From NCBI GenBank assembly GCA_015661405.1, contig JACWMK010000020.1:1-53963 (forward strand): 53,963 nt of DNA, read 5' to 3'. The notes below the pieces were generated by a model, which was not told the origin of the DNA, did not search any database, and was given only the letters and a program-made list of their open reading frames with translations. Made by a program: the position numbers and the translations under genes. Position 1 is the first letter of the stretch, and every line of letters begins with the position of its first letter. This DNA is from Methanobacterium sp. Lineage in GTDB: Archaea > Methanobacteriota > Methanobacteria > Methanobacteriales > Methanobacteriaceae. This document shows positions 44,314-52,837 of this stretch, piece after piece.

Positions 44314-44523
44314 TTGAGAATTAGTGCTAGAAATTTGTTAGAGGGTGAAATTGAAAGTGTGAAATTAGGAGCTGTTATGGCCAGTATTAAAATAAAAGTA
44401 GAATCACCAGGACTTATAACTGCATTAATCACCAAAGAATCCGCAGAAAATTTAGGTTTAAAAAAAGGTGACAAAGCCACTGCCATAATAAAATCAACTG
44501 AAATAATAGTTGGAAAAGAATAA
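44314..44523 (+). CDS. Mop/TOBE domain molybdate-tungstate binding protein
   Basis: 69 residues, a single Mop domain: ISARNLLEGEIESVKLGAVM, IKIKVESPGLITALIT, SAENLGLKKGDKATAIIKST. Molbindins of this type oligomerise and store or sense molybdate or tungstate. TTG 44314 is the start, with GAGGTGAT 6 bp ahead. A CGATACGT motif lies at 44229, shared with other metal genes to the right. It lies ahead of the ferredoxin/polyferredoxin genes, and wtpABC is 3 kb further on. Confidence 0.88.
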   Translation: MRISARNLLEGEIESVKLGAVMASIKIKVESPGLITALITKESAENLGLKKGDKATAIIKSTEIIVGKE

Positions 44524-44916
44524 ACCGAATTATTCTTCTCTAAAAATTATTTTTTTTTAACATATTCTTTATTATGATTTGAATGAATTCTAAGTTAAAA
44601 CTAATTTTTGAACTAAATTTTTTTGAACTAAATTCTTGTACTTTAGCTAATACTTATTTTATTTAAAATTTTAATTTTATAAAAAGCTTTTATATTCAAG
44701 TTTCAAATACTTCTTTTTTATAACAGATATTGAATTACAGTAAGTTCTGCAGATGATATTGGATATCTAAAAGGAATTACATAAATAAAAACAATATTCA
44801 CCATTATTTTATTCATTATATAAGAACATCTTACTGAATATTTACCATTTCTTTATTTATGGCCTTGTTGAATCTCTTTTTTTATTATATAATTCTTATA
44901 CTCATAAAAATTAAAC

Positions 44917-44940
44917 CGATATGTTTATATATCCATCTCG
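44917..44940 (+). promoter_or_regulatory. Promoter of the ferredoxin operon with shared CGATAYGT motif
   Basis: CGATATGT, TATA box TTATATAT, then ATCTCG. The segment matches 19 of 24 positions of the wtpA promoter at 47598-47621. CGATAT and CGAGAT (the reverse of ATCTCG) form an imperfect inverted repeat around the TATA box, so a repressor bound here could block initiation. The rest of 44524-44992 is AT-rich without genes. Confidence 0.5.
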
Positions 44941-44992
44941 TATATGGGATTAATATAATAAAAATTAAATAATTTTTAAAAGGTGATAGACG

Positions 44993-45187
44993 ATGCCAGT
45001 ATTAATAGACATGGAAAAATGTGGAAAAATCAAAGACTGCCCCGGAGAAGGATTATGCATAAAAGTATGCGAAGCAGGCGCTTTAATAGAAGAAGACGGT
45101 GAAATAGTATTAGTCCCAGAAAACTGTGATGATTGCGATATATGCATTCAAAGCTGTCCCAATGAGGCAATAACCAAAAAATCATAA
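44993..45187 (+). CDS. Small two-cluster ferredoxin, formylmethanofuran dehydrogenase-associated
   Basis: 64 residues with eight cysteines. The C-terminal half holds a standard cluster motif (CDDCDICIQSCPNEAI). The first is irregular: CGKIKDCPGEGLCIKVCEAG, with wide spacing. Position ahead of an eight-cluster polyferredoxin is like fwdH or fwdG of Methanobacteriales; I cannot say which. Probable role is electron transfer to formylmethanofuran dehydrogenase. RBS AGGTGAT. The next gene starts 11 bp after its stop. Confidence 0.75.
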   Translation: MPVLIDMEKCGKIKDCPGEGLCIKVCEAGALIEEDGEIVLVPENCDDCDICIQSCPNEAITKKS

Positions 45188-45198
45188 AAAAATGGGAA

Positions 45199-46224
45199 GT
45201 GATAAAAATGGCTGAGGTAAACCCCACCGTAGAAAGAGAAGGAACCCAGAAACGCTCTCTAAGCTACAAAAAAGACAAATGTACAGGATGCGGTATATGC
45301 ACTGACATCTGCCCCACAGAAGCATTAAAACTAGGTCCACTAGTACCCATAGCTAGAGGATTACTAGATATGGATTATGTGAAAGTAGATAAAGAAAAAT
45401 GTGCTTTATGCGGATTATGCGCTGCTTCATGTCCATTTGAAGCAATGGAATTCAAAATAGATGACGTGAGCATTAAAGAAAATGAAGCATATCCTAAATG
45501 GGAGCATAAAGCAAATATCGACGAAGACAAATGTGTTTACTGTAAAGCATGCGAAACCGCATGCCCCACCGAAGCTATAACCGTCTCCAGGAAACTACCA
45601 GAAAGAACCAAATTAGTCAGCGGTGAAATAGATATCAATAAAGATACCTGTATATACTGTGGAATCTGTGAAGAAATGTGCCCTGCAGATGCAATAAAGA
45701 TGAACAATGAAAATCTCGAAGAACCTGAAATCGCGGTTGATGAAGATAAATGTGTTTATTGCCTCATATGCAAACGCAGTTGCCCAGTTAATGCAATCAA
45801 AGCCGCATGTAGATCATGCAGCTACGGAGCATATGAAATAAACCCCGAAGACTCCAAAATAACCGGGAACGCCTTCATAGATGAGGAAACATGTATAAAT
45901 TGCGGATGGTGTGAAGAAATCTGCCCCGTAGATGCAGTAACCGTCACTAAACCATTTGAAGGAGAAATAACCTTCAAAGAAGATTTCGAATGTAAAGCTG
46001 AAGCTTGCCACGTTTGTGTAGATATTTGCCCCTGCAATGCTATATCCATTGTCGATGGTAAATCTGTAGTGGATGAGAGGTTCTGTATTCTCTGCGGAGC
46101 TTGCGCTAAAGCCTGCCCTAAAAAAGGTATAGTTATAAAAAGAGAAAAAATTAACCTCGAAAATGTACGAAGCAAATCATGGCAAAAACAAATGAACAAA
46201 CTTGTTGAAGCTACATCCAAATAA
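45199..46224 (+). CDS. fwdF: Polyferredoxin with eight [4Fe-4S] motifs (FwdF type)
   Basis: 341 residues. Eight C-rich cluster motifs in order, among them CTGCGICTDICPTEAL, CALCGLCAASCPFEAM, CVYCKACETACPTEAI, CIYCGICEEMCPADAI, CVYCLICKRSCPVNAI, CINCGWCEEICPVDAV, CHVCVDICPCNAI and CILCGACAKACPKKGI. This matches FwdF, which carries electrons within the tungsten formylmethanofuran dehydrogenase complex. ATG 45208 (MAEVNPT) is likelier than 45199 because GGAAGTGAT is better spaced. It forms an operon with the small ferredoxin. FwdG, D and B genes do not follow here, unlike the fwdHFGDACB order of Methanothermobacter. Confidence 0.85.
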   Translation: MIKMAEVNPTVEREGTQKRSLSYKKDKCTGCGICTDICPTEALKLGPLVPIARGLLDMDYVKVDKEKCALCGLCAASCPFEAMEFKIDDVSIKENEAYPKWEHKANIDEDKCVYCKACETACPTEAITVSRKLPERTKLVSGEIDINKDTCIYCGICEEMCPADAIKMNNENLEEPEIAVDEDKCVYCLICKRSCPVNAIKAACRSCSYGAYEINPEDSKITGNAFIDEETCINCGWCEEICPVDAVTVTKPFEGEITFKEDFECKAEACHVCVDICPCNAISIVDGKSVVDERFCILCGACAKACPKKGIVIKREKINLENVRSKSWQKQMNKLVEATSK

Positions 46225-46297
46225 AAATTTAAATTAAATATTTTTTATTTTTTTTTATTAAAATTTTTATATTTTTAAAGGAAATTTATTAAAAAAA

Positions 46298-46439
46298 ATA
46301 TGGGTGCTTTTCAGAATCTAAAAAAAACGGGTTTGCACCACTTCCTTACATAATAGTCCAGTTAGATCACCACAAATTGGGAATTTATAAAAAGGGGTAT
46401 TTAATTAGTGATGTAAAAGTGTGAACCCAGCATCCATAT
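46298..46439 (+). ncRNA. Candidate structured RNA or riboswitch-like element, 142 nt
   Basis: Outer stem ATATGGGTGCT (46298-46308) with AGCATCCATAT (46429-46439), 11 pairs including one G-T. Then GGGTT (46329-46333) with AACCC (46424-46428), CACTT (46339-46343) with AAGTG (46417-46421), and TTACAT (46346-46351) with ATGTAA (46411-46416). An inner AAATT-GGG-AATTT hairpin lies at about 46374-46386. All 27 or so pairs nest. It lies 74 bp after the polyferredoxin stop and about 200 bp before the FmdE-like gene. There is no open frame. It may be an RNA gene, a 5'-leader element or an inverted-repeat mobile remnant. Confidence 0.45.
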
Positions 46440-46641
46440 GTAAATCCAAAAATAAGAATAGTTTTTCATATTTAAAAACTTAAAAAAAAAATTATTATTA
46501 TTTAAATTTTCAAAATCTATAAAAAAAATTTTAGGATAACGTCAAATCTTACTATATTAAAAATTTTTATAATTCGACATAAGATTCAAAATTATATAGT
46601 ATTTTCTAATATTATAATGAGTTTTAAGGGATGTAAAAATA

Positions 46642-47223
46642 ATGGATGAAATTCTATACAAAATAGATGACCCCAATTTACAAGAAGAAATAAAAAAAAT
46701 AATTCCATTTCACGGATATCTAAGCACTGGTGCATTCATCGGATTACAAATGCTAAACCTAGCCCGGCGATTATTAGATATTAAAGAAGTTGACCGAATA
46801 TTCGTTACATGTGAAACCCAAAATTGCCTTCCCGACCCATTCCAAATACTATGCGGCAGTACCATAGGAAATAAAGGCTTAAATATTATAGATCATGGAA
46901 AAATGGCGGTAACTATAAATAAAGCAGCACCACCCGGAGAAAAAACAGTTCAAGCAGTAAGAATAGTTTTAGACCCTGAAAAAACCGTTAACTATCCAAT
47001 ATTTCACGCGTGGTATATGAATGAAGCTAAAATATCCCATGAAGAGGCCATAAACTACCTGATAAAAGCAGATGACGATGTTTACAGCTGGTACCTAATC
47101 GATATTCCAGTACCTGTAAAAAAGAAAAAGAAAATAACATTATGCACTGTATGTGGTGAATCCTTCATACGAGAAGGAGATGAAATCATCTGCAAATGGT
47201 GTATAAACCCCGAAAATGGATAA
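46642..47223 (+). CDS. FmdE-family protein with a C-terminal zinc ribbon
   Basis: 193 residues. The FmdE domain shows IPFHGYLSTGAFIGLQML, VTCETQNCLPDPFQIL, CGSTIGNKGLNIIDHGKMAV. The usual FHGHxCPG motif reads FHGYLSTG, so a His and the Cys that often bind metal are lost. The C-terminus has CTVCGES ... ICKWC (zinc ribbon, about 168-190), as in full-length FmdE. The family was named from the formylmethanofuran dehydrogenase operon; its biochemical role is not settled. RBS GGGATG. It stands between the polyferredoxin and the tungstate transporter, within the metal region. Confidence 0.8.
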   Translation: MDEILYKIDDPNLQEEIKKIIPFHGYLSTGAFIGLQMLNLARRLLDIKEVDRIFVTCETQNCLPDPFQILCGSTIGNKGLNIIDHGKMAVTINKAAPPGEKTVQAVRIVLDPEKTVNYPIFHAWYMNEAKISHEEAINYLIKADDDVYSWYLIDIPVPVKKKKKITLCTVCGESFIREGDEIICKWCINPENG

Positions 47224-47597
47224 CATGAGTTATCTTAACTAAAAAAAAATGATTTTTGTCTATTTTTTTTGAAATTTATAAATTAAATGGACAATTTTTA
47301 GAGACTAGTACTTAAAAATTTAAAAAATATATGTTTATGGATACATATCGTTAAAAGTTATAGATTAAATAATTTAATAAATTTGAATAAAAACATTGGA
47401 AGATTTAAAGATAAAGAGCTAACAATAAAATGAGCGATTTTGATACTTTACCTCAAAAAATAAGAATTTACATTGAGATAAATATCTTTCCTTATAGTAA
47501 TAGAAACTAAAAAGTTATATGGCAATAATATCCTTAATGTATATTCCAATTTCAAAATAATTTATTTCTTCAAAATTATTAACTGTTTATATTAAAT

Positions 47598-47621
47598 CGA
47601 TACGTATAAATATAAATCTCG
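47598..47621 (+). promoter_or_regulatory. wtpA promoter with shared CGATAYGT motif
   Basis: CGATACGT, TATA box TATAAATAT, then ATCTCG, flanked by AT and AT so that ATCGAT and TCGAT form outer inverted ends. 19 of 24 positions match 44917-44940. A further CGATATGT copy (minus strand, 47343-47350) lies 250 bp upstream. The remainder of 47224-47664 has no gene. Confidence 0.5.
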
Positions 47622-47664
47622 ATAATTTATTTAATGTAAAAATTAAATTAGGAGGAAAATATAA

Positions 47665-48741
47665 ATGAACAGGATAATACTAGCTTTATTGATTATAATC
47701 GTGATTGTCGTTGTAGGAATCGGCGCTTATGGTTATAGTGTCTTTAGTGGTTCTTCACAGAATGGAACTCTAGTTATATATGCTGCTGATAGTTTAGCAA
47801 CACCCATAAATCAAACTAATACCCAATTCAACGATAAATACCCTAAAGTTACTATTCAGCCAACATATCAAGGAAGCTCAGCTTTAGTTAGCCAGATAAC
47901 CACTCTTAACAAGACCCCCGATATTATGATATCAGCAAATGCAGCTCTCATCAACAACAAGCTAATACCTAATTACAGTAGTTATAACATTCAATATGCT
48001 GCCAACGAACTAGTAGTCGCTTATACAAATAAGAGTAAAAATGCTAGCCAGATTAATAGTAACAACTGGTATCAAATATTATCAACACCCGGTGTAAAAT
48101 ATGCTGTCAGTGACCCTAATTCAGATCCAGCCGGACAATATTCTGTGATGATGTTACAACTTGCAAACTCATACTATAATAATAGTACAATCTTCAGTTC
48201 TCTCATCTCTGATAACTCCGCAATCACATCTGTTGCAAATAATACAACAAACGGTACAAATTATGTAATAAATGCTCCAACCAATGAGAATCCTCATGGT
48301 GACTTAACGATTGGCGCAGACGCTGCGGCATTAACGCCCCTTGTACAAACCGACTCCATTGACTATCTTATAACTTATAAAAGTTTAGCCCAATCAGCAA
48401 ATCTCAGTTATGTAACATTACCATCAGAATTATCATTAACTAACGCATCTTTCCAATCAGATTATAATACTATACAATTAAAACAATTCAGCGATGCTAA
48501 TAACAGTTCAGTAGTGAAAATGCAACCAATAATATATGGTATCACCATACTTAACAACGCTCCAGATAAACAACTTGCAGAAGAGTACGTTCAATTAATG
48601 TTAAGTTCTACTGGAATAAATATAACTCAAAGTAATTATCTTATTCCAATAACACCAGCAATATTAACTAACGTTTCCACAAACTTACCGAGCTCACTAC
48701 AATCATACGTAGTTAACGCTTCCGCCACTAACCTACCTTAA
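47665..48741 (+). CDS. wtpA: Tungstate/molybdate ABC transporter, substrate-binding protein
   Basis: 358 residues. Residues 1-28 are a signal/anchor helix (MNRIILALLIIIVIVVVGIG) without a lipobox Cys. The mature part begins LVIYAADSLATPINQ, the ModA/WtpA start, with PTYQGSSALVSQI (oxyanion-binding Ser region), DIMISANAALI, and SDPNSDPAGQYSVMMLQL, the WtpA-type segment. It captures tungstate or molybdate outside the cell. Many Asn/Ser suggest an exposed, possibly glycosylated protein. RBS GGAGG. It leads an operon with the permease and ATPase; the metal is needed for the tungsten or molybdenum formylmethanofuran dehydrogenase. Confidence 0.85.
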   Translation: MNRIILALLIIIVIVVVGIGAYGYSVFSGSSQNGTLVIYAADSLATPINQTNTQFNDKYPKVTIQPTYQGSSALVSQITTLNKTPDIMISANAALINNKLIPNYSSYNIQYAANELVVAYTNKSKNASQINSNNWYQILSTPGVKYAVSDPNSDPAGQYSVMMLQLANSYYNNSTIFSSLISDNSAITSVANNTTNGTNYVINAPTNENPHGDLTIGADAAALTPLVQTDSIDYLITYKSLAQSANLSYVTLPSELSLTNASFQSDYNTIQLKQFSDANNSSVVKMQPIIYGITILNNAPDKQLAEEYVQLMLSSTGINITQSNYLIPITPAILTNVSTNLPSSLQSYVVNASATNLP

Positions 48742-48903
48742 GTAAATTAAAATTAAAATTTCCACTTTTTTTCTATTTTTTTATTTTTTTTATTTAAACT
48801 ACTGAATGTTCTTCTTATCTAAAACTTTAATATAACCCAAAATCTAAATGATTTTACAAGATATAATACATTTATTATTGATTATAACTCGGGTTTATCC
48901 AAA

Positions 48904-49681
<778 letters not shown>

Positions 49682-49695
<14 letters not shown>

Positions 49696-50728
49696 AGATC
49701 TTTCCAGGGATTGGAAAGAATTTAAATTAACTCATATCAACTTGGAAGTGGAAGCGGGTGAATATTTCGTTATTTTAGGTCCCAGTGGGTCTGGTAAAAC
49801 CATGCTTCTAGAGTTAATTGCAGGGATTTGGTATCCGGATACTGGTAAAATTTATATTAATGATAAGGAAGTTACGTTACTTCCACCGGAGCAGAGAGGA
49901 GTGGGTTTTGTTTATCAGAATTATATGTTATTTCCTCATAAAAATGTTTTTGAGAATATATCTTTTGGATTGAGCTTAAGGAAACGTGATAAAGAGGAGA
50001 TAAAAAATGAAGTAAGTGGAATGATGGATCTTTTTGGTATATCTCATCTGGCTAATCGTATGCCTAGAACTTTAAGTGGCGGTGAACAGCAGAGAACTGC
50101 TTTAGCTCGTGCACTTATTATTTATCCTAAACTTTTACTTATGGATGAACCGTTGAGTGCGTTGGATAGGATTACCCGTGAAGAGTTGATAGTGGAAATG
50201 AAAGGGATAAATAAAAAATTTAATACTACTATTATTCATGTTACTCATAACTTTGATGAAGCCTTAGCTCTGGCAGATCGAATCGCTATATTACGTCATG
50301 GTGAGATCTCACAGGTGGGTGATTCCACTGAAATCTTCAGACATCCCAAGGATAAATTCGTGGCGGATTTTGTAGGGGTGGAGAATATAATTGCTGGTAT
50401 TGCAAGTGAAGGTGGTGGACAATTGACAGTGGTTGACACTGGGAATATTTTGATTTACTCTGCTGAACAGAAGGTAGGAAAGGTTAATATAACTGTGCGG
50501 CCTGAGGATATTACATTATCAATGGAAAAAGTCTCCACTAGTGCCCGAAACGTATTCAAGGGTCCGGTTAAAGAAATAATTGATCAAGGTGCTTTAATTA
50601 AATTAACCATTGATGTAGGGGAACCTTTAGTGGTTTTCTTGACTCGTCAATCATTCTTGGATATGGAATTAAATATTGGGAAAAATGTTTGGGCTTATTT
50701 CAAAGCCACTGCTGTACACTTGTTTTAA
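49682..50728 (+). CDS. wtpC: Tungstate/molybdate ABC transporter, ATP-binding protein
   Basis: About 348 residues. Walker A GPSGSGKT, Q loop YQNYMLFPHKN, signature LSGGEQQR, Walker B LLLMDEPLSALD, H loop IIHVTHNFDEA. The C-terminal part (about 235-348) is a TOBE-type regulatory domain (VTVRPEDITLS-like segment, AYFKATAVHLF). ATG 49682 (MIRIEDLS) is preferred over GTG 49676 because GAGG is well placed for it. Powers metal uptake with wtpAB and converges on the small-paralogue cluster. Confidence 0.9.
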
Positions 50729-50799
50729 ACAAAAAAATAGGATTAAAGTGATTAAAATTAAAAATTAAATTCTATAATTATATATAAAAAAAAGGTTTA

Positions 50800-51117
50800 T
50801 TACAGATCTATATCACATTTTTCGATTACAATAGTGTTGGGGTATTCTTCACCTGCGGGTAGGTGTTTGATTTCAATTAAATCATCTTTTATTGATTCTA
50901 AGTCAACTTCTACTGTTTGACCGACATCTTCTCCTTGTATTTGTATTATAACTCGGCAGCTTTTCCGGTCATCATCGCAGTCGTATTCTTCTATATGGAT
51001 AACTTCGCCGGGAGTGAAATCTTGATGATAGGATAATTCTAGATTATCATAAATTTTCACGTTTTTCCGTATGTAGTCGATAGCCTCATTACAATCCATT
51101 ATTAACATTTTATCCAT
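50800..51117 (-). CDS. Small acidic protein, tandem paralogue 3
   Basis: About 105 residues from MDKMLIMDCNEAIDYIRKN. A frame extending to 51204 exists, but its added N-terminus looks like translated leader and has no counterpart in the paralogues. Core pattern shared by all three: (D)xxEAIDYIRxNVxIYDxLELSYHxxFTPGEVIxI, then a hydrophobic strand (VIIQIQGE), TVEVDLESIKDDLIEIKHL and a closing TIVIEKCD. Possibly the DUF2097 family of Methanobacteriales; I am not certain. All three are on the fwdC/fwdA strand. Confidence 0.7.
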   Translation of the reverse strand: MDKMLIMDCNEAIDYIRKNVKIYDNLELSYHQDFTPGEVIHIEEYDCDDDRKSCRVIIQIQGEDVGQTVEVDLESIKDDLIEIKHLPAGEEYPNTIVIEKCDIDL

Positions 51118-51250
51118 AAATATCGAACCCGTTCTCGTGGATATGAAATTTGAAATAGTAAAAAAAATTAGTCTGAAATTTATTTGAAGCCACTTTTTGT
51201 ACAAATTAAAAATAACTTACATATTTTATAATATTCAACGAAAATGTTGT

Positions 51251-51568
51251 TTAATCTGAATCTGTTTCACATTTCTCTATAGTGATAACGGTTGAGTCAT
51301 TTTTATCTTTTGGTATGTGTTTGATTTCCACTAGATCATCCTTAATTTCTTCTAGGTCTACTTCAACAGCCTGAGCAATTAGATCACCTGCTACTTGAAC
51401 CATTATTCTGAAGCTTTTTTTACCCTTGCGATCCTCTTTATCGATGCATAGAACTTCACCAGGTGTGAATACTCTATGGTATGATAGTTCAATGTCATCA
51501 TAGACTTTTACATTATCTTCTATATATTTAATGGCATCTTCACAATCCATTTTTAGCGTTGTTTCCAT
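51251..51568 (-). CDS. Small acidic protein, tandem paralogue 2
   Basis: 105 residues: METTLKMDCEDAIKYIEDN, DIELSYHRVFTPGEVLCID, SFRIMVQVAGDLIAQAVEVD, LEEIKDDLVEIKHIP, STVITIEKCETDSD. Closest to paralogue 3, including the terminal Glu-Lys-Cys. It is predicted to be a beta-rich small domain with a helical start. No membrane segment or catalytic motif. Function not known. Confidence 0.75.
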   Translation of the reverse strand: METTLKMDCEDAIKYIEDNVKVYDDIELSYHRVFTPGEVLCIDKEDRKGKKSFRIMVQVAGDLIAQAVEVDLEEIKDDLVEIKHIPKDKNDSTVITIEKCETDSD

Positions 51569-51644
51569 TATAAACCCACATCTTCTTTTTATAAAAAATA
51601 AAACGTTAATTTAGCATTTTATCTTGTTCACTCAAAAATTTTTA

Positions 51645-51926
51645 TTATTCAACTACTATAATCGTTAATTTATCATCTCTTATATGCCTTATTTCTAAGA
51701 GTTCATCCTTTACTTCTACAAGGTCTAATTCTACAGTGTCATTTATAATTTCACCATTCATCTGTAACATTAGTTTTAAACTATTTTCTGTATCCTTGTC
51801 AATATCAATAACTTCAGCAGGGACAAAAACCCGGTTGTAAGATAATTCGAGGACATCAAAAATTTCAACATTATTCCTAACGTAATCAAGAGCTTCGTCA
51901 GCTTTTAAAATTAATTCTTCTTCCAT
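51645..51926 (-). CDS. Small acidic protein, tandem paralogue 1
   Basis: 93 residues: MEEELILKADEALDYVRNN, VLELSYNRVFVPAEVIDID, LKLMLQMNGEIINDTVELD, LVEVKDELLEIRHI, ending TIIVVE without the Glu-Lys-Cys tail of the other two. It is the most diverged copy and the nearest to fwdC (90 bp). RBS AGGTGATT precedes the start. Part of a three-copy tandem cluster that occupies the place where fwdB follows fwdC in Methanothermobacter. Confidence 0.75.
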   Translation of the reverse strand: MEEELILKADEALDYVRNNVEIFDVLELSYNRVFVPAEVIDIDKDTENSLKLMLQMNGEIINDTVELDLVEVKDELLEIRHIRDDKLTIIVVE

Positions 51927-52016
51927 AAAAAAATCACCTATAAATATTATAGAATGTAATGCATAAAAAAGTTAGTTAAGTTATTTAAAAAAAAAATAAT
52001 AGGAGAAAGGGAAGCT

Positions 52017-52826
52017 TTAAAGTAAGCTTCTGTTTTTATCAGCGTTAAGCCAAAGATTTCCTTTTCCATTTACTCCTATGTCGCCCTTGTATTTAATGTA
52101 TTTACCTTGGAATTGTTTTCCGTTTATCTCAGGATTTGATATTATTCCTTCTGGTTCAAAACCTTCTAATAAATTATTTAATTTTCCTTTAATTACTACG
52201 GTCCCGTTTTTCATCTGTCCAGCAGGCCAGCGGGTCACGTCACCAGCTATTTCAATGTATCCTTTTGTCATATGGATTCCGGCAAGTATGTCACAGTTCC
52301 CGTCGATGTAAATTTCACCACCAGACATACAATCTGCAACTTGTTTACCTGCATTTCCATGGACATTTATGATTCCACCAGTCATACCTCTCCATTCACC
52401 GATGTATGAAGTTCCGCAGTATTCTTTAGTGTTACCCATTATAGTGAGGATTCCACCTTTCATTTCTCTGCCAGCGTAGCTTTCTGCGTTTCCATTGACT
52501 GTTATAGAACCGCCTTCCATTTCAGCACCTACATGTAGATCAGCATCTCCATTTACAATTATTTCTCCGTCAGTCATTCCTAGTCCTATGTATTTAACCC
52601 TACCCATATCTCCATCAAGGATCATTTTAACATCCTGAGGGCCTTCAGCAGAGCCTTCCACTTCAATATCGAAGTAGTTTGTTAATGGGAACCTGGAGTT
52701 ACCAATTGGTACTTGATACTTCTCAAAATCTTCTTTATTCCAGTTATATACATCATCGGGGGTAAGCTCTTCAAATTCCAGAGCTATGCTGGAAAATTTT
52801 TTTGGAGTTAATGTTATAGTTTTCAT
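52017..52826 (-). CDS. fwdC: Formylmethanofuran dehydrogenase subunit C
   Basis: 269 residues, usual length. Consists mainly of repeated beta-helix turns like those of glutamate synthase C-terminal domains (GSITVNGNAESYAGREMKGG, GILTIMGNTKEYCGTSYIGE, GGEIYIDGNCDILAGIHMTK). FwdC binds the subunits that reduce CO2 to formate and attach it to methanofuran, the first step of methanogenesis. The gene follows fwdA by 11 bp on the same strand. The next genes are the small paralogues, and no fwdB or fwdD follows. Confidence 0.95.
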   Translation of the reverse strand: MKTITLTPKKFSSIALEFEELTPDDVYNWNKEDFEKYQVPIGNSRFPLTNYFDIEVEGSAEGPQDVKMILDGDMGRVKYIGLGMTDGEIIVNGDADLHVGAEMEGGSITVNGNAESYAGREMKGGILTIMGNTKEYCGTSYIGEWRGMTGGIINVHGNAGKQVADCMSGGEIYIDGNCDILAGIHMTKGYIEIAGDVTRWPAGQMKNGTVVIKGKLNNLLEGFEPEGIISNPEINGKQFQGKYIKYKGDIGVNGKGNLWLNADKNRSLL

Positions 52827-52837
52827 TTAAAACACCC

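Noticed and set aside
45822..46220. 132-codon minus-strand frame within the polyferredoxin gene
   Set aside because: Antisense to regular CxxCxxCxxxCP repeats; repeat-driven absence of stops explains it.
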